This document shows, one piece after another, positions 1-6,374 of a stretch of DNA of 13,481 nt. A model generated the notes under the pieces. That model did no database searches. It had not been told where the DNA came from and saw nothing but the letters and a program-made list of their open reading frames with translations. The position numbers were made by a program, and so were the translations under genes. The stretch is from an uncultured Acinetobacter sp. (GTDB lineage Bacteria; Pseudomonadota; Gammaproteobacteria; Pseudomonadales; Moraxellaceae), in contig CAAFWA010000230.1 in assembly GCA_900766635.1 (NCBI GenBank), forward strand, positions 1-13,481, given 5' to 3'. Each line of letters starts with the position of its first letter. Position 1 is the stretch's first letter.

Positions 1-333
1 AAACTCGCCCGCTTTGGCTGCAATTGCACCTAATTCAAATAAACGCGCCAGTAGGGCATTTTGAATGACAGGGCCACCATGACCTTGTAATTCCACTACA
101 TCTTCACCCGTAAAAGAATGAGGGTTAGGAAAACAGATCGCTAAGCCCTCATCCATGACCTCACCTTGTGCATCGTAAAATTTACGAAATGCAGCAAAAC
201 GTGCACTTGCAAGTGCCTGCTGAGTTAAAGCCTCTGCAATCGCATAGGCTTTAGGCCCAGATAAGCGAATGACCCCAACACCACCACGCCCCGGTGGTGT
301 GGCAATCGCAGCAATAGTGGTTTGGTTTTGCAT
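1..333 (-). CDS. mnmE: tRNA uridine-5-carboxymethylaminomethyl(34) synthesis GTPase MnmE, N-terminal part (cut by window edge)
   Basis: The first 111 codons read open from an ATG at 331-333 to the window edge. The protein begins [20 protein letters not shown] and continues VIRLSG, then [14 protein letters not shown] around residues 80-93, all hallmarks of the MnmE N-terminal tetrahydrofolate-binding domain, which forms the dimer. In the family, MnmE works with MnmG to modify the wobble uridine of certain tRNAs, using a methylene-folate one-carbon unit and GTP hydrolysis in the cytoplasm. The helical and G domains and the C-terminal catalytic cysteine lie outside the window, so they cannot be checked. 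An AGGTGA ribosome binding site sits six bases before the ATG, supporting this start. It is the last gene of the left arm seen here, 96 bases after yidC and separated from it by a terminator hairpin; no clear promoter of its own is visible in that gap. Confidence 0.96.
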   Translation of the reverse strand, partial: MQNQTTIAAIATPPGRGGVGVIRLSGPKAYAIAEALTQQALASARFAAFRKFYDAQGEVMDEGLAICFPNPHSFTGEDVVELQGHGGPVIQNALLARLFELGAIAAKAGEF

Positions 334-365
334 AACATTCACCTAAAAATTTTCGCTAAGAGCAC

Positions 366-404
366 AAATAAAAATCCGCCTAAGATTACCATCTTAAGCG
401 GATT
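366..404 (-). terminator. Rho-independent terminator after yidC
   Basis: On the minus strand a 14-base-pair stem (outer arms AATCCGC at 373-379 and GCGGATT at 398-404, inner arms at 380-386 and 391-397 with one C-A mismatch) encloses a four-base loop, and is followed by a T-rich tract (TTTTTATTT, complement of 366-374). It lies 25 bases past the yidC stop codon and before mnmE, so it would end the rpmH-to-yidC transcript, with read-through possible. Confidence 0.85.
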
Positions 405-429
405 AATTCAGCTAGTCAGTCGTATTGTA

Positions 430-2187
430 TTACTGACTTGAGCTCTCACGTTGTTCACGTTCTTTCGCAACAGATTTATTAATTAAACCTTGTTGTAAAA
501 TAGTGATCAAGTTGTTGACGATCCAGTAAAGCACCAAACCTGCAGGGAAGAACAGTAAGAAGACTGTAAAGATCACCGGCATGATTTTAAATACTTTAGC
601 TTGCATTGGATCAGTCGGTTGTGGATTCAACGATTGTTGGATAAACATCGTTAAGCCCATGAGCAACGGCAAGATAAACCATGGATCCATCGCAGATAAA
701 TCTTGAATCCAAAGTAACCATGGCGCATGACGTAGCTCGACTGACTCCATCAATACCCAATACAATGCAAGGAAAATTGGCATTTGTAATAACAACGGTA
801 AGCAACCTGATAATGGGTTCACTTGCTCACGTTTATACAGAGCCATCATTTCTTGTGAGAAGCGCATACGGTCTTCACCGAACTCTTCTTTCATACGTTG
901 CATTTCAGGTGCAATCACACGCATTTTCGCCATAGAACGGTAGCTCTTAGACGATAATGGCCATAGGATTAATTTCACTAATACTGTCAGCAAGATAATT
1001 GCCCAGCCCCAGTTACCAATAATGCCATGGAAGAATTCAAGACCTAAGAAAAGTAGCTTCGCAATTGGCCATAACCAACCATAATCTACAGTTTGGTTTA
1101 AGCCTGTCGCTAAATCTTTAAGTTCAGATTGAATTTTTGGACCTGAATAGAATGTTGCATCTACTTCAGCAACGGTACCTGCAGGTACATTGATCGCAGG
1201 TGAAGTAAAACCAATGATATTCATATCATCAGCTGATTTACGTGACTCTAATTTAGCTGCATAAGCCTGACCACCATTTTGCGTCAGCTTAATTTCACCC
1301 GGTACCCATGCACTGACGAAGTAGTGTTGCACCATCGCAACCCAACCACCTGTGGCATCTACACTTAACTTTTCTTCATTAAAGTTATCAAACTTTAACT
1401 TGTTATAGTGTTCATCAGGTGTACCCCATGCACCGCCAAGGAACGTACCTAGAGTAAAGATCCCTTGATCTGACTTACCTGGGTCTTCAGAGTTATCACG
1501 TTTGATTTGACCAAACATTTGACCCTGCCATGGCTGGCTACTGCGGTTAATCACTTTATGATTCACCACGATTGGGTATTCACCTTGAGTGAAGCTAAAG
1601 GTTTTAATGATTTCTACACCATCAGCAGTTTTAAATGCCATCGGCACTGTAACTGTTTTGACTGTATTACCATCTTTATCTTTAACAGTTTTAGCATCTG
1701 CTAAAGTATATGAAGTTTTCTCAACTTCATAGTTTGGACGACCATTACGGCTTGAGTCTGGGCCATTAAGACCAATTAAACCAGACTGTGCGACATAAGT
1801 ACGTTCTGCATCGCTTTCAAGCATAACGAATGGTTCATCGCTATCTTTATTTTTGTCATGATTGAGTAATTCAACACGAACAATATCACCACCTTTTGGA
1901 CTAATCCAAAGATGATAAAGGTCAGTTTGTACTGAAATAAGCTGTTGACTTACAGGTGCTGTAGTGTTCGTTGCCTGTTGTGTTGTCACATTTGCTTGTG
2001 GCAGATCAGATCCAGCGACAGCGGTCTGAGCATTTGGCAAATCCGCAGATACATCATGCGATACCACCGCAGCTTGTTGCTGTGGTTGATTCTCAACATT
2101 ACCGTAATCTTTTTGCCAAGCCAAAATAAGCAAATATGCGACAACAAACATGGCACCGAGAATTGCAATCCTGGCCCATTGTTGCAT
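430..2187 (-). CDS. yidC: Membrane protein insertase YidC
   Basis: This 585-residue protein is YidC of the Gram-negative type, which inserts proteins into the inner membrane alone or with SecYEG. TM1 is at about residues 6-23. A Gln/Ala/Val-rich linker (30-85) precedes the large periplasmic beta-sandwich P1 domain (about 86-350). The conserved insertase core follows, with TM segments near 374-391, 394-412, 461-481, 502-517 and 538-562. The cytoplasmic loop 413-450 reads SKSYRSMAKMR then SQEMMALYKRE; R423 matches the conserved groove arginine (R366 in E. coli). NPLSGCLPLLLQMPIFLALY and SVELRHAPWLLWIQDLS are family signatures. The C terminus ends with a short polar tail. It is somewhat longer than the 548-residue E. 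coli protein, mostly in the linker. The ATG at 2185-2187 has GGGG spaced eight bases ahead, overlapping the end of yidD, so translation is probably coupled. Confidence 0.98.
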   Translation of the reverse strand: MQQWARIAILGAMFVVAYLLILAWQKDYGNVENQPQQQAAVVSHDVSADLPNAQTAVAGSDLPQANVTTQQATNTTAPVSQQLISVQTDLYHLWISPKGGDIVRVELLNHDKNKDSDEPFVMLESDAERTYVAQSGLIGLNGPDSSRNGRPNYEVEKTSYTLADAKTVKDKDGNTVKTVTVPMAFKTADGVEIIKTFSFTQGEYPIVVNHKVINRSSQPWQGQMFGQIKRDNSEDPGKSDQGIFTLGTFLGGAWGTPDEHYNKLKFDNFNEEKLSVDATGGWVAMVQHYFVSAWVPGEIKLTQNGGQAYAAKLESRKSADDMNIIGFTSPAINVPAGTVAEVDATFYSGPKIQSELKDLATGLNQTVDYGWLWPIAKLLFLGLEFFHGIIGNWGWAIILLTVLVKLILWPLSSKSYRSMAKMRVIAPEMQRMKEEFGEDRMRFSQEMMALYKREQVNPLSGCLPLLLQMPIFLALYWVLMESVELRHAPWLLWIQDLSAMDPWFILPLLMGLTMFIQQSLNPQPTDPMQAKVFKIMPVIFTVFLLFFPAGLVLYWIVNNLITILQQGLINKSVAKEREQRESSSQ

Positions 2188-2192
2188 ATCTA

Positions 2193-2519
2193 TTACCCCA
2201 AGTGGTTAGAGTGTTTTTGGTTCAATAAACGATCACGAAAGGGTACAGCAACAAGACACTTTTGAGAATCAGAATCTATTTGCTGAAAGGAAATAAAACG
2301 AACTGCTTTAGATGGAACAGGATCAAAACCCGATCCTCCCCAAGGATGACACCGACAAATACGTTTTGTAGACAACCACACACCACCGACAGCACCATGT
2401 GTTTGGAGTGCTTCTAAAGCATATTGAGAACAAGTTGGAATATAACGACAACGGGGTCCAAGAAGCGGACTAATCGCAATCTGATAGAAACGAATGAACC
2501 AATGCAGTAGACGTACCAT
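2193..2519 (-). CDS. yidD: Membrane protein insertion efficiency factor YidD
   Basis: The 108-residue protein has the YidD pattern: an N-terminal amphipathic helix (residues 1-20, [20 protein letters not shown]), then [16 protein letters not shown], a conserved HG, and [18 protein letters not shown] (53-70). Cysteines at 24, 30, 55 and 57 are conserved in the family. YidD is a small protein of the inner face of the membrane thought to help YidC-dependent insertion; its mechanism is not settled. At 108 residues it is longer than the 85-residue E. coli protein because of a variable C-terminal tail after residue 75. It starts nine bases after the rnpA stop with a modest AGAGATGG site, and its stop codon is five bases before the yidC ATG. 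This rnpA-yidD-yidC packing is the usual gammaproteobacterial order. Confidence 0.96.
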   Translation of the reverse strand: MVRLLHWFIRFYQIAISPLLGPRCRYIPTCSQYALEALQTHGAVGGVWLSTKRICRCHPWGGSGFDPVPSKAVRFISFQQIDSDSQKCLVAVPFRDRLLNQKHSNHLG

Positions 2520-2528
2520 TGGCCATCT

Positions 2529-2921
2529 CTACTTTTGTGGAGAGGGAGCTATTTTAGAATGCTTTTTGGCAAGTCGTTGTAACTTCTGCCAAGCAAATTG
2601 TAGTTGCTGATACAATTCGGCGTTAGGTACTGCTTCAATTCCCACTTTGGGCATCACCACAATATCTAATAAACCTAATTGATGCTGGTGTAAGCGAAAG
2701 CTTTCGCGAGCAAGTCGTTTTACTCTATTTCTTTCGTGTGCGCGACGCACTTTCTTTTTAGCAACAACTAAACCCAAACGGCTATTTGGCAGTTCGGAAT
2801 GTTTTGCTAGAAATAAGAAATGGGGTTGATGCACTTTAAAAAGCGCACCATCAAACACACCTTTGTAATCGGCAGCACAGCGTAAACGAACCTCTGTGCT
2901 ATAGCCGCAAAGTGTTGTCAT
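2529..2921 (-). CDS. rnpA: Ribonuclease P protein component
   Basis: RnpA is the basic protein cofactor that joins the catalytic M1 RNA to mature the 5' ends of tRNAs. The 130-residue product from the ATG at 2919-2921 contains the RNR signature as [16 protein letters not shown] (61-76), preceded by [14 protein letters not shown] (48-60), and [16 protein letters not shown] (11-26) for the substrate-binding face. The C-terminal tail (118-130) is lysine-rich. A TTG start at 2937-2939 would add six residues (MTVLGV) and place the start 11 bases after the rpmH stop. I prefer the ATG because the protein then begins [14 protein letters not shown], the usual short lead before the first strand, and has GGGTG just ahead. 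The gap to rpmH is 29 bases, so both share the promoter at 3125-3153. Confidence 0.95.
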   Translation of the reverse strand: MTTLCGYSTEVRLRCAADYKGVFDGALFKVHQPHFLFLAKHSELPNSRLGLVVAKKKVRRAHERNRVKRLARESFRLHQHQLGLLDIVVMPKVGIEAVPNAELYQQLQFAWQKLQRLAKKHSKIAPSPQK

Positions 2922-2950
2922 CACACCCAAAACTGTCAAGCATTAACTGA

Positions 2951-3085
2951 TTAAACAGTTAAGCTATGACGACCTTTTGCACGACGGCGAGCTAATACTT
3001 GACGACCAGCTTTAGTAGCCATACGAGCACGGAAACCATGAACGCGCTTGCGCTTTAATTCAGATGGTTGAAATGTACGTTTCAT
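2951..3085 (-). CDS. rpmH: 50S ribosomal protein L34
   Basis: This 44-codon gene encodes [20 protein letters not shown] followed by [24 protein letters not shown]. The opening MKRTFQPS, the central [10 protein letters not shown] and the arginine-rich LARRRAKGR are the full L34 signature, and the length matches the family (44-46 residues). L34 is a small, highly basic protein of the large ribosomal subunit. The ATG at 3083-3085 has a GGAG ribosome binding site (complement of 3093-3096) with a seven-base spacing. It is the first gene of the left-arm operon, about 30 bases after the predicted transcription start, and directly borders the replication origin, as in most bacteria. Confidence 0.98.
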
Positions 3086-3124
3086 ATCGAAACTCCAAAA
3101 ATGATCTTTCTATAAAGGTCCGCG

Positions 3125-3153
3125 ATTTTAGTGCTCATTGCTTGAGCTGTCAA
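3125..3153 (-). promoter_or_regulatory. Sigma-70-type promoter of the rpmH-rnpA-yidD-yidC operon
   Basis: On the minus strand TTGACA (complement of 3148-3153) and TAAAAT (complement of 3125-3130) are separated by exactly 17 bases. The -35 is perfect and the -10 has one mismatch. The spacer holds a small dyad GCTCA-AGCAA-TGAGC (3133-3147). Transcription would start near 3117, giving a leader of about 30 bases before rpmH. Confidence 0.85.
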
Positions 3154-3307
3154 TGAAAATGGGAAAATGTAAGTAAATTAGATTGTAATTAATCTAATCT
3201 ATAAAAATTAAATGAATGATTTGAACAGTTATTAATTAGAGATTAAAAATACTATAAGTTACTGTTAATAATAATAAAATAAAATATCAACAATGATATA
3301 AACATAG

Positions 3308-3316
3308 TTATCCACA
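3308..3316 (+). promoter_or_regulatory. DnaA box in oriC
   Basis: Perfect TTATCCACA, preceded by AG as in several other boxes of the window. The palindrome TTATGCATAA follows at 3320-3329. Confidence 0.88.
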
Positions 3317-3379
3317 AGTTTATGCATAAGTATATTGAGAGCTGTAATTCTTTACCTGTAAATTCTCTAATTTTGCAAC

Positions 3380-3388
3380 TTATCCACA
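3380..3388 (+). promoter_or_regulatory. DnaA box in oriC
   Basis: Perfect TTATCCACA at the left edge of the 3401-3490 AT tract. The 13-base context AACTTATCCACAT (3377-3389) is repeated exactly at 3580-3592. Confidence 0.88.
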
Positions 3389-3400
3389 TAAAAGCTTGAG

Positions 3401-3490
3401 CTTATAAATAAATTTAAATTTATAAATTTATATTTATTATTATTAGGGTGTGTTTTTTTTATGGATAAGTTTATTTTTTTTAAAAAAAAC
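3401..3490. other. Candidate DNA unwinding element of oriC
   Basis: About 89% AT by hand count. It contains the 16-base perfect palindrome TAAATTTATAAATTTA (3415-3430), a TTA trinucleotide run (3434-3445), a T8 run (3453-3460) and the 16-base palindrome T8A8 (3474-3489). It is flanked on both sides by DnaA boxes, as expected for the site of first strand opening. The role is inferred. Confidence 0.65.
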
Positions 3491-3502
3491 AATAATTTAT
3501 AT

Positions 3503-3511
3503 TGTGAATAA
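3503..3511 (-). promoter_or_regulatory. DnaA box in oriC
   Basis: TTATTCACA on the minus strand, fitting the TTATNCACA consensus, at the right edge of the candidate unwinding element. Confidence 0.75.
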
Positions 3512-3559
3512 GTTTGTTTATAAGCTTTGTATGATTTGTGGGTAAATTCTTTATTTATT

Positions 3560-3568
3560 TTATCCACA
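3560..3568 (+). promoter_or_regulatory. DnaA box in oriC
   Basis: Perfect TTATCCACA; 23 bases (about two helical turns) start-to-start from the next box in the same orientation. Confidence 0.88.
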
Positions 3569-3582
3569 GTTTTCAAGAGAAC

Positions 3583-3591
3583 TTATCCACA
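3583..3591 (+). promoter_or_regulatory. DnaA box in oriC
   Basis: Perfect TTATCCACA in the repeated context AACTTATCCACAT. It is directly followed by a second AAATTT array (3600-3612). Confidence 0.88.
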
Positions 3592-3644
3592 TGTTGATTT
3601 AAATTTAAATTTCAGCTTTTTTTAGTAAATCAGGATTATTGCTC

Positions 3645-3673
3645 ATGACAGATGTGGATAACTTAGTTAGAAT
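3645..3673 (+). promoter_or_regulatory. Candidate dnaA promoter with DnaA box in the spacer
   Basis: ATGACA (3645-3650, five of six matches to the -35 consensus) and TAGAAT (3668-3673, four of six matches to TATAAT) are spaced by 17 bases. The perfect DnaA box at 3653-3661 lies inside the spacer, so DnaA binding would cover the polymerase site. Predicted start is near 3680, about 55 bases before the dnaA ATG. Confidence 0.6.
3653..3661 (-). promoter_or_regulatory. DnaA box in the dnaA promoter
   Basis: Perfect TTATCCACA on the minus strand, in the AGTTATCCACA context. Its place between -35 and -10 suggests autorepression of dnaA as known in E. coli; this is inferred. Confidence 0.85.
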
Positions 3674-3736
3674 GGCGACCCGCTTAGGTTTAGGGCGGTC
3701 AGTTTTCATCTGTTAATGGATATATAGGGGTTTCAC

Positions 3737-5116
3737 ATGCTTTGGACAGACTGCTTAGATCGCTTGCGCCAAGAGCTATCTGGAAATGTCTTTACGATGT
3801 GGATTCGCCCATTAGTTGCTGAAGAGCAGCAGGATTGTTTACGCCTGTATGCGCCTAATCCGTATTGGACTCGATATATTCAAGAACATCATCTTGAATT
3901 GATTTCTATTTTGGCAGAGCAGCTGTCTGAAGGACGTATTCGAAAAGTTGAAATTTTGGTAGATTCACGTCCCGGTGCAATTTTGTCACCTAGTGAACAA
4001 CCTGCAACAAGTACGGCAGCTTTGCAAACACCTACATCTGCTGTACCCACTAAAGCAAAGAAAGATAAGGATGAAGCTGCTAAAGCCAATCGTAAGCGTC
4101 TTTTAAATCCATTATTTACATTTTCACTTTTTGTGGAAGGTCGCTCTAACCAAATGGCCGCTGAAACTTGCCGTAAAGTTTTAACTCAGTTAGGAGAGCC
4201 ACAGCACAACCCGCTATTTTTATACGGTCCAACAGGCTTAGGTAAGACACATCTAATGCAAGCTGTAGGTAATGCGTTATTACAAGCGAAACCCAATGCA
4301 CGTGTAATGTATATGACTGCCGAGAGCTTTGTACAAGATTTTGTCACGTCTCTGCAAAAGGGTAAGGTGGAAGAATTTAAGAAAAATTGTCGTTCACTTG
4401 ATCTATTACTTGTCGATGATATTCATTTACTTGCAGGTAAAGAAGCAAGTTTAGTTGAGTTTTTCTATACATTTAACGCGTTGTTAGATGAGTCTAAACA
4501 AATTATTTTGACTTCAGATCGTTATCCTAAAGAATTAACTGAACTCGATCCACGTTTGGTTTCACGTTTTTCTTGGGGCTTATCTGTGGGGGTTGAACCG
4601 CCTGATATTGAAACACGAATCGAAATTTTATTGAAAAAAGCAGAAAGTACAGGGGTAGATTTACCACGTAACTGTGCTTTATTTATCGCACAACAAGTGG
4701 TGGCAAATGTTCGTGAGCTTGAAGGCGCACTTAATAAAGTGGTTGCGATTTCACGTTTTAAAGGGACATCGATTGATCTAGATGTGGTGCGTGAATCACT
4801 CAAAGACGTGCTTGCTATTCGTGCCCGTACCATTAGTACTGAAAATATTCAGCGTGTGGTGAGTGAATATTTCCGTATTCCACTCAAAGAATTAGTTGGC
4901 CCAAAACGTACCCGTATTTATGCTCGTCCACGTCAATTGGCAATGGGTTTATCCCGTGAACTGACAGGGGATAGTTTTCCTGAAATTGGTATGGCTTTTG
5001 GTGGGCGTGATCATAGTACCGTGATGCATGCCTGTGAAAAGGTGCAGAGCTTACGTGAACAAGATCCAATTTTTAATGAAGACTATAAAAACCTACAGCG
5101 TTTACTACAAAGCTGA
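3737..5116 (+). CDS. dnaA: Chromosomal replication initiator protein DnaA
   Basis: DnaA is the AAA+ ATPase that binds DnaA boxes, oligomerises and opens the origin. The 459 residues show all four domains. Domain I (1-75) contains LSGNVFTMWIRPL, the DnaB/partner-binding fold. Domain II (about 80-122) is a variable, Ala/Thr/Lys-rich linker. Domain III (123-345) has LNPLFTFSLFVEGRSNQMA, Walker A GPTGLGKT (164-171), Walker B LLLVDD (223-228), and the box VII segment LVSRFSWG with the arginine finger at R277. Domain IV (about 365-459) carries the helix-turn-helix with ARPRQLAMGLSRELT and the signature GGRDHSTVMHA (422-432). The usual FTFDNFVVGKSN motif is FTFSLFVEGRSN here. AGGGG (3726-3730) precedes the ATG by six bases. 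It starts the right-arm dnaA-dnaN-recF-gyrB cluster and probably represses itself through the box at 3653-3661. Confidence 0.99.
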   Translation: MLWTDCLDRLRQELSGNVFTMWIRPLVAEEQQDCLRLYAPNPYWTRYIQEHHLELISILAEQLSEGRIRKVEILVDSRPGAILSPSEQPATSTAALQTPTSAVPTKAKKDKDEAAKANRKRLLNPLFTFSLFVEGRSNQMAAETCRKVLTQLGEPQHNPLFLYGPTGLGKTHLMQAVGNALLQAKPNARVMYMTAESFVQDFVTSLQKGKVEEFKKNCRSLDLLLVDDIHLLAGKEASLVEFFYTFNALLDESKQIILTSDRYPKELTELDPRLVSRFSWGLSVGVEPPDIETRIEILLKKAESTGVDLPRNCALFIAQQVVANVRELEGALNKVVAISRFKGTSIDLDVVRESLKDVLAIRARTISTENIQRVVSEYFRIPLKELVGPKRTRIYARPRQLAMGLSRELTGDSFPEIGMAFGGRDHSTVMHACEKVQSLREQDPIFNEDYKNLQRLLQS

Positions 5117-5141
5117 TTAAGTTTTATTCAATGTTTAGACC

Positions 5142-5170
5142 TTGCAATAGCGCAAGTTCTACCTCATATT
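5142..5170 (+). promoter_or_regulatory. Weak candidate promoter for dnaN
   Basis: In the 97-base dnaA-dnaN gap, TTGCAA (5142-5147) and CATATT (5165-5170) stand 17 bases apart. Each matches the sigma-70 consensus at four of six positions. It could supply dnaN independently of dnaA, but read-through from dnaA is equally possible. Confidence 0.3.
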
Positions 5171-5213
5171 ACTCATCGAAAAATTTCATCTTCAGTTGTT
5201 AGAGGAATGTATT

Positions 5214-6362
5214 GTGCGTTTAAAAATCGCGAAAGAAAGCTTATTGAATGTTCTCTCTCACGTTGTGGGTGCGGTAGAACGTCGCCATACTTTGAATATT
5301 CTATCTAACGTTAAAGTTCAGGTTACGCCACATGCCTTAACCGTGACAGGCTCTGATTTAGAAGTCGAGTTGGTGGCGAGTACGGCTTTAGCTGAAGGTG
5401 CATGCTTACAAGCGGGGGAAACGACTGTACCTGCACGTAAGTTAGTCGATATTTGTAAATCTCTACCGAATGGTGCTTTAGTCGATTTGCATGTTGCTGA
5501 AGATCAGCGCTGTGTTTTAACTTCAGGTCGTAGTCGCTTTGTATTAGGTACATTGCCTGCTGAAGATTACCCACTGTTAAACACTGAAAGTACCCAAGGC
5601 ACACAAATTACGGTGACACAACGTGAATTAAAACGTCTGTTTGAAAAGACTGCTTTTGCGATGGCAGTGCAAGATGTACGTTTTTATCTCACAGGGACTT
5701 TGCTTGAAGTTGAAGATAACCAATTACGTGCAGTCACCACAGATGGCCATCGTTTAGCGTTGTGTGAAACAGTCGCTTCATCGAATGCCACACAGCCCAT
5801 GCAAGCGATTGTGCCACGTAAAGCAGTTGCAGAATTGCAACGTTTACTCAGTCTTGAGGATGAACAGCTGTCTTTATTCATTGGTCGTGAACTGTTAAAT
5901 GTGACCATTAACACGCCAAGCCGTGATAAAGAGCAAGCTGATATTACGGTACGTTTTACCACCAAATTGATTGATGGCAAGTTCCCTGATTACCGCCGAG
6001 TGATTCCACGTGGTGGCAATAAAACTGTCGTGATTGGGCATGATGTCTTTAAGCAATCTTTACAACGTGTTTCGATTTTAAGTAATGAAAAATTGCGTGG
6101 TGTGTTCTTAATCTTTAAACAAGATGCATTGCAATTGCGTGCCAATAACCCTGAGCAAGACGAAGCGACAGAAGAGCTTGCTATTCAGTACAATAGCGAT
6201 GAATTGGAAATGTCGTTTAACTCGCAATACTTACTTGAAGTGCTGAATGTCCTCGATGGTGAAGATGTATCGATGACCATGACAGAAGCCAATCATTCGG
6301 TATTGGTACAAGATACAGCACATCCTGACCAAACCTATGTGGTCATGCCAATGCGTGTTTAA
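5214..6362 (+). CDS. dnaN: DNA polymerase III beta subunit (sliding clamp)
   Basis: The 382-residue product is the beta clamp, a ring-shaped dimer that tethers polymerases and other partners to DNA. It opens MRLKIAKESLLNVLSHVVGA with VERRHTLNILSNV (residues 21-33), the conserved clamp start. The first domain includes LTVTGSDLEVEL and SGRSRFVLGTLPAEDYP, the second VRFYLTGTLLEV and TTDGHRLALCE, and the third GEDVSMTM and the C terminus YVVMPMRV, which lines the clamp-binding pocket (E. coli ends YVVMPMRL). It is slightly longer than the 366-residue E. coli protein. I chose the GTG at 5214-5216 because AGAGGA (5201-5206) lies seven bases ahead. An in-frame TTG at 5196 would add six residues (MLEECI) and would run through that ribosome binding site. 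Confidence 0.98.
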   Translation: MRLKIAKESLLNVLSHVVGAVERRHTLNILSNVKVQVTPHALTVTGSDLEVELVASTALAEGACLQAGETTVPARKLVDICKSLPNGALVDLHVAEDQRCVLTSGRSRFVLGTLPAEDYPLLNTESTQGTQITVTQRELKRLFEKTAFAMAVQDVRFYLTGTLLEVEDNQLRAVTTDGHRLALCETVASSNATQPMQAIVPRKAVAELQRLLSLEDEQLSLFIGRELLNVTINTPSRDKEQADITVRFTTKLIDGKFPDYRRVIPRGGNKTVVIGHDVFKQSLQRVSILSNEKLRGVFLIFKQDALQLRANNPEQDEATEELAIQYNSDELEMSFNSQYLLEVLNVLDGEDVSMTMTEANHSVLVQDTAHPDQTYVVMPMRV

Positions 6363-6374
6363 GCGTTTAGATGT

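Larger units (their letters stand above)
3154..3736. other. oriC: Chromosomal replication origin oriC
   Basis: This gene-free segment between divergent rpmH and dnaA has the features of a bacterial origin. It carries six 9-mers that fit TTATNCACA (3308, 3380, 3503, 3560, 3583, 3653) and one-mismatch sites: TTATCCATA at 3460-3468 minus, TTACCCACA at 3537-3545 minus, and a palindromic TTATGCATAA at 3320-3329 that reads as a near-box on both strands. Two AT tracts are obvious: 3171-3300 (about 85% AT by hand count) and 3401-3490 (about 89% AT). The second, between the box at 3380 and the group at 3503-3591, is the better candidate for the unwinding element. Only one GATC occurs in the region (3102-3105, just outside), so Dam/SeqA control is unlikely. 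The function is inferred from layout; the exact minimal origin cannot be set by eye. Confidence 0.93.

Noticed and set aside
1945..2265. A 106-codon plus-strand frame opposite yidC and yidD
   Set aside because: It is antisense to two clear genes, has a Cys/Arg-rich composition typical of shadow frames and shows no family motif.
2945..2960. Small hairpin AACTG/CAGTT at the rpmH stop codon
   Set aside because: Only five base pairs and no T run, so it is not supported as a terminator or attenuator between rpmH and rnpA.
3281..3300. Possible IHF site near TATCAACAATGATA in oriC
   Set aside because: It matches the WATCAA half but lacks the TTR part of the consensus at the right spacing.
3367..3576. 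A 69-codon minus-strand frame inside the origin
   Set aside because: It is Lys/Asn/Ile-rich as expected from translating AT-rich DNA, overlaps several DnaA boxes and the unwinding candidate, has no ribosome binding site that I can see and no recognisable motif.
5141..5156. Hairpin CTTGC/GCAAG in the dnaA-dnaN gap
   Set aside because: A five-pair stem without a T run; not a convincing terminator, so dnaA read-through into dnaN remains possible.
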